From Tubulanus polymorphus (Eukaryota; Nemertea; Palaeonemertea; Tubulaniformes; Tubulanidae), in the NCBI RefSeq assembly GCF_964204645.1, contig NC_134027.1:20262485-20326484 (forward strand): a stretch of DNA of 64,000 bases. The letters are read 5' to 3'. Numbering within the stretch: the first letter of the stretch is position 1; each line of letters opens with the position of its first letter. A program made the translations under genes and the position numbers. This document shows, piece by piece, positions 9,905 through 22,200 of the stretch. The notes beneath the pieces were generated by a model. It was not told where the DNA came from and searched no databases. It saw only the letters and a list, made by a program, of their open reading frames with translations.

Positions 9905-10231
9905 TCAAATCTTATTTTTATTCAAATCTATAATATGATATCCGTTTTTATCTTTACCTAAGTATGTTGAATAAAACTCACCTGAACATAAATCTTCAAC
10001 ATCTTTTAATAATTTATTGAAGCTATTTAGTAAATAAGTTTAAATTTCTATTTAGTAAATAAGTTTAATTTTCTTCTTTAAACCATCAAACATATTTTTG
10101 ATAAATATATATGTTAGTTCATTTGATTTCTTATACTTATTTTCTGTAATTCTAGCAGCAGTTGTATCGTTTATTCTCTGAAGAAAGCTATTTTGGTTAT
10201 GCGATTGTTTGTTGTCTTTATTTCCTACCAT
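9905..10231 (-). pseudogene. Element A right terminal gene, inverted diverged homologue of the left one
   Basis: On the minus strand an ATG at 10231 in AATTAAATGG opens a frame with SFLQRINDTTAARITENKYK, matching the left gene's EFLDRIKDTT and YRFKKLTEL. After a small duplication (two copies of a TTTACTAAATAG-containing unit, 10015-10065) and an in-frame TAA, the reading continues as LLKDVEDLCSGEFYSTYLGK, matching KEKVCSGDFYFICKG, and stops at 9905. The shared order and motifs show common descent, but the DNA has diverged strongly, unlike the near-identical terminal genes of element B. The gene is broken. Confidence 0.65.
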
Positions 10232-10298
10232 TTAATTACTAAATCTTTGTTAAATTCAAAATTATTCTACATACACAAATTACAATTATACGTATTAG

Positions 10299-10348
10299 TA
10301 AAGGTGGGCTTTCATATCAGAGGTTGAAGTCGGGAAAAATAAAAACAT
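10299..10348 (-). repeat. Right terminal repeat of element A
   Basis: GGGCTTTCATATCAGAGGTTGAAG followed by a GGAAAAATAAAAAC stretch is the inverse of the left terminus (3210-3265) and of the inner end repeats of element B. Confidence 0.65.
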
Positions 10349-10350
10349 CA

Positions 10351-11426
10351 AAATAGTGAAATATATAGCTATGTTATCATTTGTTTATCGAGAAAAAAAT
10401 CATATTTTTCTATAGATGAATCAATAGCAGAAATTATGAATTATTTAACCATTTGAATATTTTGATACCTTTGGTATAAAAACCCACACCATTAACCTGC
10501 TCATTTGACCGGTGGCGAATAAAATGATAAATTTCTCGAGATTTCGGGGAATTTTTTCAAAAGTCCTGCCACTTTTCAGTGTTCGGGCATCTCAACGATT
10601 GTAAGACAGCTCTACTGCATGCCAGTAGTGCAGTTAGAGCAGCCACCTTGGACTAGCCCGTTATCTAGCGGACAATTAAGTCAGTAACTCAGTCACGCCT
10701 GAGGTGACATTGCCCACATTTCTAGGTTTTCATCGTCACTCCCACGTGACCAGGCCAAGGTTTTAAGCTCAATGAATCACCAAGACAACGCCAAGATTTT
10801 TTTGCTTGCTTAATATGGTGAAAAACCTAATCATTGAGATTTGAAGTTAATTCTCAAATTAATTTTTCCTTACTGACGCAAGAAGCATAAACTCAGTTTC
10901 AAAACCTGCAACCATTCTTTATTAAGAACAGGATCATGACTGATCACTTTGTATAGTTGATCGGCATCAGCGTACATCAGCTTTACGAGTCTGTATATTT
11001 CATTCCCCCGAAATTGAGATTGATAGAAACTCCTGACGAAATAGATATTCATTTGATAATTGCGGATTTTATTTATATCATTCGCAAGTGTTGTTTATAA
11101 TAGAATGATCAAAATGAAAATGGATATTTCGAGGACGATTTCATTCAAATCAAGTAAATAGTCGAGGATTCCAAAATCTAGCATTAGATTCATAACTGCA
11201 TCGTTTGATAAAGTTATTTTTCATTACTCGAGAGAACCTCTGCATTTTCCTTAAATTGAACCGGAGTTCGTATATCAATTACTGCGTCATTATGTTTCTG
11301 GCATACGTGCGTTTTAACTTAGATCGAAATCTTTCGAATTGGAATATTTTTTGGTGGTAGAATTATGAATCTAACATCACTGCAATTGCCATCGGGAGTG
11401 TTGGCAATCGACTGTCGAGTATATGT
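10351..11426. other. Intergenic stretch
   Basis: No gene recognised. A 60-codon minus-strand frame at 10870-11052 has no familiar content. Confidence 0.45.
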
Positions 11427-12000
11427 TCAATTTCATAGTTTATCCCTTATGGATTTTCGGTAGAATGGGCAATATATTTACGTTAGTTTTACTCAGTCTA
11501 TTGCACCATGAATTAGACCTCGTTGTCATTGGCTGCGTCCGATCTCATATATTTGAATACAACGTCACTGAAAAGGATTAGCTTGGCTTCGGGAACGGGC
11601 TTTGGTATCTACGTCTTTTACACTTCTGAATTAATTTGTAAGTTTCTACTCGTTACGGCAAATATTTCGTGTATTTGAAGTCTAGAGAGAACGTTTGCCG
11701 TTTGGATGCCCTTAAGGGCAGCTATATCTCTTACCAAACCACGGCGTCGCACTTTGATTGTATCTCAATGGATCATCGTCATAGCGGTAGAGGGTGCCAT
11801 GTCCAATTTATTTGGCATTCGTGTCACGAATGGACAGCAGAAGAACTACATACTTCTTTTTGTAAAAACTGAAGAGGATGCCATTTTGCGATATTTATTA
11901 TGATGTACATAACAGCGACGCTCTACACCGTTCCATATCTTATGAACTTCTCGTGTATTGTTTTTATAGCTATAAGACTGGTATAAGACCTGGACAGCTT
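11427..12000 (+). pseudogene. Degraded rhodopsin-class GPCR
   Basis: Several receptor landmarks occur in order but in different frames. A TM1-like segment IVYPLWIFGRMGNIFTLVLL begins near 11436. A DRY-region phrase SLERTFAVWMPLRAAISLT appears at about 11680-11735, followed by a TM4-like stretch TLIVSQWIIVIAVEG to about 11790. TLYTVPYLMNFSCIVFIAIR at about 11915-11975 resembles TM5. Stops and frameshifts separate the blocks and the TM2-TM3 part is lost. The sequence is FMRFamide-receptor-like, as is the intact receptor at 1.5-2.6 kb, but in the opposite orientation. Confidence 0.55.
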
Positions 12001-13242
12001 CTTCGACAAATTCACAGAATACCATTTCAAAACAAGATAAAACTTGCTTAAGAAATCTGATGACGATAGCGTAATTCTCTCGATGCCTAACAATTTGGTC
12101 AATGCACTGAATACGGATCCGTCAATTTTGACATGGCCACGTCAACCCCACATGCGTCAACTCATAACCTTGACATCGTCGACACTTGAAACAATGCAAT
12201 TAACTGCATTGTCTATTTCTTCAGCTTTAGGAAATTTCGAACTGAAATAAGGAACATTTTTAGACATTTCGCGAGTTCAAAAGAAAAGCAAGACAAACGA
12301 AGGATGACGTTTAAAAAAATTCAAATATATATTTTACAAGTCTCATCCGTAACAGGGAAGGTTTAAAGAGGCAAAGTGCAGGGGTCATTATGGTAGTATT
12401 GAGGACTAGTGTTTAAGCGTGCATGACGTAAACATTAATGAATAAGATACTTTGTATAATAAACTTCTATGAATCATAAACAACTCGAATTTTGTAGACA
12501 TATGATATTTAGCGTATATAAATATAGAGAGAAAACGGTCGAAAACTATCGATAGGCAAATTAAATCGATTGCACTTTCAAGAATATACATACATTTTTA
12601 GTTATACATTGGGGTAACACCAGGCGTTGGTTGGAATCAAATGGGAGCCGTTGATAAAATGTAAAGGTCCCACAATCATATTGTCTAAAAAGTTGATAAA
12701 AATAATGGTATAGTGATACTACCTCTTCGTCTTAAATGTTTCTATATGTCCAATAAACCTTTTAGTAGTGGGACTTAAACGTTTTAGCACTGCATCATCG
12801 AGATATTGCAATTCACAGGGATTCAGCAGCTGTCAGTATTAGAAGACTCTTTTCATATACACTTTTATGATACATTCTATGTACAGATTAATTGCAATGA
12901 TCGATAATATTGAACGATGAAGACAACGGTATTCAATTTCCCTTATCTATAAAGCCTATCACACTGCAGCTATCAGCTAAGAAAAGAGTAGAGAACTTTT
13001 AATCCAGCTGATAGTGTGCTACAGGTAATCATGGAAAGTACTATTTAGATGACGTGTACCCTTAAAGTCCAAACAGTTGTCTCAAAAATCTAAAAAAAAT
13101 TATGGTCTTGTTAGATTCACGACTGTGCAACTGGGCCCAGGTCAGTACCAGAAAATTAAATATCGACAGAGCTTGAGTTCCATTTTCGGTGTGATAAATG
13201 AATCGATCGATTTTCATCCATCGTAAGTTCCTCTCTCTCTTT
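12001..13242. other. Intergenic stretch downstream of the calmodulin-like gene
   Basis: No gene recognised. A 68-codon plus-strand frame at 12044-12250 may be more decayed receptor sequence but shows no landmark. Confidence 0.4.
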
Positions 13243-13271
13243 TCATTGAGCACACAGAATAGCTTTGAATT
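13243..13271 (-). CDS. Calmodulin-like gene, exon 5 (terminal)
   Basis: Acceptor TTCTAATTTCAG then AATTC. The split Glu codon (G + AA) supplies position 12 of EF-hand 4, followed by FKAILCAQ and TGA. Without this exon the reading would run past an intact donor and lose that Glu. Confidence 0.75.
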
Positions 13272-16200
13272 CTGAAATTAGAAAAACATGTGTCAAACAA
13301 AATGATACATTTAGATATGTTTTATAGCCGACTAACCCCGATTCCTTTCAGATATGAACACGGCTTATGGAGATTCCCATGGGGACTGGGACTGTAGGGA
13401 ATGGGCGTGCACTGACCGGTGTAGTTTACGAATCCGTCCCGATCGGTGTCGGCTTCGTCGATCATTTCTTTCGCCTCGTCCTAAAAGAAACATCGAAAAG
13501 ATACTTCATAATCATTATTGCAAAATATTGAAATACGTTTCAGCCAAACCTTTTCCCTATTGATTTTGGCCACATATTACTATACTTCTAGTATACTATT
13601 ATACTCACATAGGGTACTCACATACAACCCTAGAAATAAGGGAACGCGCACTTTTTCACCCATATATACAGAAAATCTCAAAAAGGAACTTTTTGACTTA
13701 TCTTCCAGCAAAAAAGATGGTTCAATGTCTGTGTTAGTTGTGATATTTTTGATAATTTGCTCTGCACAAACGAATTAATTGGATGGGTGGTAGGCAAAAA
13801 ACTTCCAGGTTCCATGAACAAAAAGCTTTCCACAAATGGATGATATGCAAATTTAGACAAAGATGACGCACACATTTCCCATATATATACATCCCAAACT
13901 GATGCATGACCCACCCAGCAACGTTTGTTTCAGGTGTTAAAAACTGACCAACCGCATAATGTTCTATAATATCTAGAATGGTTTAGTTATCATAAATCGG
14001 ATAATCGTATGCTGAACTACCCGGTACCCACCACCCAAGACAAACAGAAACAACAATCTCCAGGCAGACGTACATATGTTATATTCTCTCCAAGTTTAAC
14101 GAGAACACCGTAAAGTTCATCAACCGATATTTTTCCATCTTTATTCTTATCAAACACTCTGAACACGTTGTACATCTCGGCTTCCTGGTCCGTATGCATC
14201 TTCTTATTCATCATTACCAAGAATTCGTTGAAGTCTATAGTACCGCTGTCTGAAATGATAGAAATTATTACTGTGATGATACATACACGCGCTAACCAAC
14301 TTCATTGATATACCTGGATATATTTAAGCGGGTGCAGCGAGTGTTGCGTTATATTCAATATTGTATAAACTATTGATGGTAGCTTTATTAGAGAAAATGC
14401 AACGAGAAGGCTGATAGATTTGATTTCAAAGGTTATCAGGCAATTTTCAATTTAATACAAAGGCAATTTTATTTTTTGTTCTGTTTGTAAATATTCTTAT
14501 GGCATGCTTTCTTATGAAATTGAAAAAAATGAAAGGCTTGTCCGAAACTTTAGAGCCGTTGACTGTGTTCTAATCTGGTTTCTCATAATGTCAAAAACCA
14601 ATAACGCGAATTGTTTGTTACGGTGTTTATCGTTTATTCTCCCTTACATTTTCTATCACAACTTGAACTTAGCTCACAATCAGGGGCATATTTGTTTAGA
14701 GTCAACCGATTAGGTTCAGTCGGATTCGCTCAAACCGGTAGGCCTACACGTTTTGTCAAACGAGGAGCGGTTTGCTAGGATCTTGAGCACTCTCCTGACT
14801 GGTTATTCCAAGATCAAGCGACTGAACCAGGATTGCTGTGTCAGACGTTATCATCAGCAGCCCTATCAACTTAGTGCATTCGTTTACATCACATAAATCG
14901 TTCTCAGCCTCTAATATAGTGGCTTACTCTTAGTAAAGGCAAATATAAACAACTGTGAAACTGGATCTGTGTGTATCTTAGAGGGGTATTAACATGTTAT
15001 ACATAGAGGTCATGGTATGATATTAGCTTTCATAAACAAATTGAAGTTTAGTGTTCGTATGTATTTTTTCAGTTATGGACTCACGATATGGCATTAGCAA
15101 TTTTGACAATTGTCATGTTGAAGAAGCTGCACAAGATGAAGAGGAGATGAAAAACGAAGTCTATTATTTGATCAAAGTTTCATCTATTTTTGATATCTTA
15201 CGGTAGTGTTTTCATTATGTAATCTCCGGTACTCGAAAAACGCCTAATGAAATACACCGAATCGGAAAACGCATAACGCCTAATTCCTAGAAAATGACCT
15301 AATTTCGTAATTGCACCATCTACTGAGACTCACAATCCAACTCATCAACGGAACAGTTTGAAAATACATGTGTTTTACGCTTCACGAAACAAGACTAGTA
15401 CTCTTATAAACTTCATTATAGGATGATGATAGAATGTCCGCAGTGCAAGCGATTAATTACATAACGCCATAGAAGTGTAAACTGAAGCAGTTTACACTTT
15501 TAGCAAGGAGTATTTTTATCTGGAACTGCGGATTGTGTTTTTATGCTTAAATATTGTAATCAATATTTTGCCAGGTCATTTGTAGCTAAGAAAACATATT
15601 TGTAGATTTTTCCTATGTCCATTAATGGATCTAACCCTTAGTCTTTGTCACTTTTACCCGGTTACCGTCTTGTTTATTGAGTATTTTGTCTACCTAGCGA
15701 ACTGGCACTATTTTCGAATAAGTGATGTAATAGCAATATAAACAACTCTCAACTCACCTGCCCTCGCAACTAGTTTAGCTCTCATCAGGTAATTAGTGTC
15801 TTAATATGTCATTAAGATTTGGATGAACCAATCGCTAGAAGTTTTGGTCACTAATTTCTTGATGGGAGTGTCTGAATCAACTTGGTTTTTGGCAGCACAG
15901 ATTTGATCACTCTGTGCCTGCTATCCAACTGATTAAGACGTAAAATAAACTGGTATTAACACATAAATTCAATCGTTTGAATTTTCAGGTGAGTTACATC
16001 CATTTTTCATAGTTAAATCTTATATATGTTTTGGCATAAATGTGTACCTAGGCTTGGCTGAGAAATCAGACCTTTATGTAACACGTACATTTGGTACTGA
16101 GAGTCAATTTTTATAGATTAGGTATTTAATCTAAAATGACGGCTAATGATTATTTGTTTGTAGAAATAGGCCTTTGTATTAAGTATGTAGTTAAAGAAAA

Positions 16201-19200
16201 GTCATTGTAGGACAATCTCAGTTACGATCTGATGAAGTATGAGTAATCAAGTAGTATAATATTCGATTCTATTCTGTGTATACTGTAACTAATTATCATA
16301 ACACTCTGTGCCTGCTATCCAACTGATTAAGACGTAAAATAAACTGGTATTAACACATAAATTCAATCGTTTGAATTTTCAGTTTTTGTAAAATTGGCAA
16401 CGCGCAAAAAGTCCGTTGCTAAAATGGTGGAGAACCCGTTGCTAAAATGGTGAGAACCCTTTAACGATTTCCGAAACCTCTCGCAAATGAATCCTCGCTC
16501 GGTAGCACAAAACAACGGCAGGATAACAAGATCGACGACTTCGAGGAACGATCCTCTCTGGAATTTGGCTGTACCGAGCTCTCCGGTACGTCTGCAGCCC
16601 GTCGATATACGTGTGCACAGCACGGACAATCAGGAAGCGCACGCGTTAGTACGGGGCGAACAAAGCAATATGCCGAAAGTTAGTTTGGATTATTTTGGCG
16701 TCGGGTATGGTACCAATGTACCAGCCTGGTTGGATCGTTTCGACCAATATCTCAGGCTGAACAACGTACCAGCGGAGAAACACGTCGATGTGTTTTTGTA
16801 TCATTTAGGGCACCATGCGGCCAATATCAAGAACAGCCTTCCGGTGGCCGACCAACTTGATATCAATAAGTTAAAGACGGCACTGAAAGAGCGCTTTCAG
16901 CCGTTGGAGGACCAGTTGCTTACGACCAATATTATGCAAGCGCAAAACGAGTCGGTGAACGATTATCTTAACCGTATCGATATTCTCGCGTCACAATCGT
17001 CACTGACCCCGCAACAAATCGTTTCGCGGGCAATACAAGGGTTACAGCCACGAATTGCGGCGACTGTAGCTGGCCATTTGCCCGATAGCATGCCGAAACT
17101 GCGAAAAATCGCCCTGACCGTCGAAAACTCAAGCAATTTCGTGCCGTTATCTACACCTGTTGTAGCCGCTGCTTCAACTTCAACGGATGCTGCTGTGGAG
17201 AAATTGCAGGCTCTTACAACCGTCATCGCCGAGCAGTTTCAACAGAATTTGAAAGACACCTCTGCTATGTTATCGAACCGATTTGATGATGCGATGGAAA
17301 CCCTCAGATCGGAGGTATGCGCCATTGATACTCGACACATACGTCACCAAGACCGTCCGTCGTTCGACCGCGAACAATACCGCCCACGACATTGGGCTCC
17401 TGACCACCGTCGCCAACCAAGATTTAGTCGCGGGAGAGGCCAACCAAGAGGCAGTTACAGAAATTCGTCACAGACCCAGAACCGAAATTTCGGTTCAAGT
17501 AAGTGTATAAGGTGTTTTAAGCCAGATTGTGAATCAGAAGATTCTTGTTATGCCAAATCATTAGAATGTCGTAACTGCCATAGAATAGGTCATGTCGTGC
17601 GTGCATGCCCCGATAGAAGATAGGGGTGCGCGCCTGTCCCGGTTCAAAGTACTCAGGACGGGCACCCACAGGTTCAACTTAAGGCTACCTTGGAACGCAA
17701 TTTGACTACCATTTTTATAGGTGGTCATCGTGTCAAAGGTTTGCTAGATACCGGAGCACACATTTCGTGTATATCCAAACAATGCCTAAATAGGACTAAG
17801 TTTGCACATAGTAGGTTACATAAGTCCGATATCAAAGAAGTTGTCGGTGTGGGTGGGCATCTGATTCCTGTCTTAGGGACCATAGAACTGCCCTTGACTT
17901 TTCCCGATGTCGCTACTCCGGTCATACATACTTTTCATGTCTTTGAGAAACTCCATCAACAGCTAATTCTGGGCATCGACTTTATGGATCAGAAAAAGGT
18001 CGATATTTTCTATTCTGATCAATGTTTTACTATGAAGGAATGTGCTCCTCAAAAACCATTACTTCTGGAAGTTCACTCGGTTATAGCTAGGTCATCTGTT
18101 AAAACGAAATTACCCCCCAGGTCAGAATTAAATATTCCCGTTAGGATTCCTAAACGCGTAGGTAACGAGCTCGTTCTACTATCACCTCTAGATGAGCTTG
18201 CTTTCAAGAATTTTTCCGGCGCAAAATGCCTGGTTCACATTCGAAATGGTAACGCTACAATGCGGCTCATAAACCCAACCAATAAATCCATCTCCATCAG
18301 GAATAACCAACCTCTCGCCTCTGTCTCTGAACTGGATAATTCAGTACCGATTTCGTCACTTGATGAAAAAGACTCCGACCCATCTCCGGTCAATTATAAC
18401 TCGGTCAACAACATGAGCTTACCCTCTGAATATACACACGACACGGCAGATACGTTGAAATTTCATACAAAAGCGCCGCCCCCTCCGCAGGAGAAGATTG
18501 AGTTTGATTTATCTCAGTCAGACATTTCTGAAGAGCAAAAGCAGGTCTTACAAAATTTCTTACATCAGAACAGGGACAGGTTCTCCACTAACTTACATGA
18601 ACTAGGATTCTCGAATATTCAACAACATCGAATTGATACAGGTGATCACCCGCCTGTGAATTCTCGCCCGTACCGCCAAAACGCCACCGTGCGAAATGAA
18701 CAGAATAGACAAATCGGCGAAATGCTTAAAACTGACATTATCACTCCATCTAACTCTCCATTCCAATCCCCGGTAGTCATGGTCAAGAAGAAAAATGGGG
18801 AATACCGATTTGCTGTCGACTATCGCTAGTTAAATGAAATAACGAAGCCCATGGCTTACCCATTGCCCAGAATCGCAGATGTGATTGACTCTGTGGGAGA
18901 ATCTCAGGCAAAGCTTTTTACCACGCTTGACTTAAAAAGTGGCTTCTGGCAGATCAAACTAGATCCTACTACAGCCCATAAGACAACTTTTGTAACACAG
19001 AATGGGGCGTATATGTTCAAACGCCTCCCGTTTGGTTTGAAAAACTCACCCATGACATTTCAGATGACTATGAACGAAGTTCTTAGGGGCTTTCATTGGA
19101 AATTTGCTCTTGTATACATTGACGACATTCTCATTTATAGCAGCTCATTTGAAGAACACTTGGAACATTTACAACTTATTTTTGATAGATTGAGAGAAGT

Positions 19201-22200
19201 CAAGCTAACCCTGCAACCTGAGAAGTGTAAGTTTGCAGTCAGCTCAGCCACTTATCTAGGTTTCATCTTCACCAAAGAGGGAGTGAAGGCTGATCCAAGC
19301 AAATGTGAGGCCATAAATTCTTTCCCTGAACCTAAGTGTCGAAAGGACCTCCGGGCTTTCTTAGGTTTATGCAATTTCTATCGGCGTTTTGTTAAGGATT
19401 TCTCTCATGTATCTACAAAATTGACTCCTCTTTTGAAAAAGGATGCCAAATTTATCTGGACTGACGAACATCGACAAGCCTTTAACCAATTAAAATCCAA
19501 TCTGATATCACCCCCTATCCTGGTCTATCCTGATAATAACCGTCATTATTTCTTGTCAACCGATGCGTCAGACACTGCTGTAGGTTATATATTGGGTCAG
19601 TTCGATGAAGAAGGCCGAGAGAGGGTCATCGCCTATGGGGGTCGCTCTCTGTCTACTCCCCAAAGAAATTGGCCTACCCGAGACAAAGAGGGTCTAGCCA
19701 TTGTTCTCGGTATAGATTCGTATCGTGAATATCTATCGGACAGGGAGTTTACCATTTTCACCGATCATATGTCCTTGACCCAACTTCTTAAGGCTAAGGA
19801 TACATCACAACGTGTTACCAGGTGGGCGACAAAGTTACAAGCTTATCAATTCACCATTGTCCATCGACCGGGTAAGCAGAATTCCAATGCCGATGGGGTG
19901 TCCCGACGAGATTACCCTCCCATTGAAGATGACAGCGATCATGACGATTTTCCCGCCCCACTTGGGGCCATTCTACCGTCAACTCGGTCAGACGTTTCAG
20001 TCTCTGCTAGTCGCATAGGTGAAGGCCTATCCAGCCACCCTAATGTTACTCCGAATGTTACTCCAAATGATGATTCGATAAGAACCTGGTTGGAGACGGA
20101 ACTAATGTATGAACAGGATTTACCCCCTGCAGTTTCGTCCCTTCAAGATGTAGATTTCCGGTCAAAACAATGCAGCTCTCCAACTTATGGACCCATGATT
20201 GCTTTCCTTGAGAATGGTACCTTACCCTCAGATCCAAAACTGGCTAAATGGATAACAGCTGCAGAACACCTATTTCATATGTATGACGGTATTTTGTATC
20301 GTGATTTTCGAAGCAAAAAGGAAAAGTTGGCCAGTGTCGTCGCTCAAATCGTCGTCCCGGAAGACCTTCAGTTGCATATCTTGGTAGCTTATCATGATTG
20401 TTGTGCTGGGGGTGGCCACGCAGGTATCCAAAAAACATATGACGCTATCAAAACCAAATATTTTTGGCGAAATATGTATCGGGATGTGGTCCAATATGTG
20501 CAGTCTTGCGTGTCTTGTCAGCAATCAAAGGTTAATCCACACGCAAAACCCCCTCATCTGACAAATCTGCCCATTGAGGACACATTCGGGCGTTGGCATA
20601 TCGACTTCCTGGGGCCACTTCCTGAGGGAAAAAATGGCGAGAAACATATTTTGCTCGTAGCTGATAGCTTTTCGCGCTGGCCCGAAGCATTTGCATTAAA
20701 ATCACAAGAGGCATCAGAAGTGGCAAAGGTTTTATATAATGAAATTTTTGCCCGATACGGTGCTCCGAGGTCACTTGTTTCAGATCGTGGAAAATGTTTT
20801 CTCGCTAAACTAGTTTTATCTATCTGCGAAATGTTTCAAGTTAAAAGATATCACACATCTGCTTACCACCCCAAACAAATGCATCCTGTGAGCGCACTAA
20901 TAGGTCAATTGCTCAGATTTTTCGTTCCTATATAAGCGAGGACCAGACTGAATGGCCCGATATACTATCTAGTGTTCTCATGGCTCTACGTGCTTCCCCA
21001 TCGTCTCACACGACTGGCTTTTCTCCATTTCATGTCTTATTCGGAACGGATATGTCACTACCTATTGACACTACTCTAATTCCGAAAGAGAATTTGGCTA
21101 AAACTGTGCAGGAACACATTGCACGCAAGCAAAGGCATTTGAAAGTAGTCAAAGAAATCGCTACTCAGCAAACTGAAAAGCACCAGTTACGCAACAAAGA
21201 ACTCCATGATAAGCATGCCTCGACACCAGATTACCAAGTCGGTCAAAAAGTTTGGTTGTTGCGTAAGCACACTAAGAAAGGAAAGTCTAAGAAATTCATG
21301 CCCAAATTTACAGGCCCATATAAAATTATAGCGTTAGGTAAAAATTTTACCTACTTTCTCAGATGTTGTCGAACAAACAAAGACCTGCCTTCAGCGGTGA
21401 ATGCTTCCCGCCTCAGTACTTTTGTAGACCGGGCTGATTACCCGCATCTACTACCTCAGCTCGAGAATGAGAGTACACATGACGACTCGGTAACGGATTC
21501 TCAAGTCATGCACCCTCAAAGATCAGTTACACCTGACATTCAGGACAATGAAACAGACACAGCATTTGATGCTACAAGACAGTCCCTGCAAGAGCCGACC
21601 ACTGATAAGACTTTCTTTCCAATTGATAAGATTTTAAAGATGCGTACTAGATCTGGCATTATAGAATTCTACGTAAAATGGTCCAGTAAATCTCCAAATT
21701 CTTGGCAACCCTCTGATAATCTTACCCAGGCGGCCAAGGACGAGTTCTTCCGTACCCACACGAGACAGGGTAAAACGCGAAAACGAAGGTCCTGTTTCAA
21801 GAGATCATAACTCGATTTTGCTGTTTCACCTGTGATTGGAGTATTTTTTTTTTTTAGGAGTTTGGCACGAAAGAGACAACTAATATGTGCTATGAGTTGT
21901 GCGCACAACTCTCCTTTCGCGTCTCTTGCTTGAAATAGCAGGTGTCATACTCCTAGGTTGAATTTCTTTTTATTAGGTGGAACAAATTTTCGAATACTGG
22001 AATTTGTTGAAGGATTTTTCGTGATTAGTCTCTTCCCTCGGCGAGCTCTGACTTATCTCGTGCGGGATGTTTCTCTCGTGTCCGCCTGGATCGGGTGCAA
22101 CTTACGCGGTCCGTTAGTTGCCACCCCACACCGGTCAACTTGAATCGTCGTGACAGGTTATCTTGAATTTTGTGCAATGCGTCTTCAAAGAGAATGAATC

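Larger units (their letters stand above)
3180..10350. mobile_element. Element A: decayed AT-rich virus-like element with terminal inverted repeats
   Basis: The segment is strikingly AT-rich compared with its flanks and is bounded by related inverted sequences (3192-3275 and 10299-10348). It holds a run of about ten closely spaced small genes on the plus strand, most opening at a TAAATAAATGG-like motif, plus an inverted terminal gene on the minus strand at the right end. One gene is capsid-like, one combines a coiled coil with hydrophobic segments, and several are small membrane-type proteins. Nearly all carry stops or frameshifts, so the copy is dead. No DNA polymerase, integrase, protease or ATPase was recognised. 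It shares its end sequences and gene-start motif with element B, whose 6-bp target duplications suggest Polinton/Maverick-type integration. The exact outer limits of A are uncertain because no target duplication was found. Confidence 0.7.

Noticed and set aside
3180-10350. Element A as a typical complete Polinton
   Set aside because: It is only about 7 kb and shows no recognisable protein-primed polymerase, integrase, protease or ATPase.
13322-13416. Reading through the exon 4 donor to a Pro/Ser-rich tail of the calmodulin-like protein
   Set aside because: A donor lies after the first base of the last EF-hand codon, and an exon at 13271-13243 supplies the conserved Glu and a short natural C-terminus in phase.
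16963-17226. Minus-strand open frames inside gag and pol of both gypsy elements
   Set aside because: They are shadows of the real coding frames on the opposite strand and encode no known domain.
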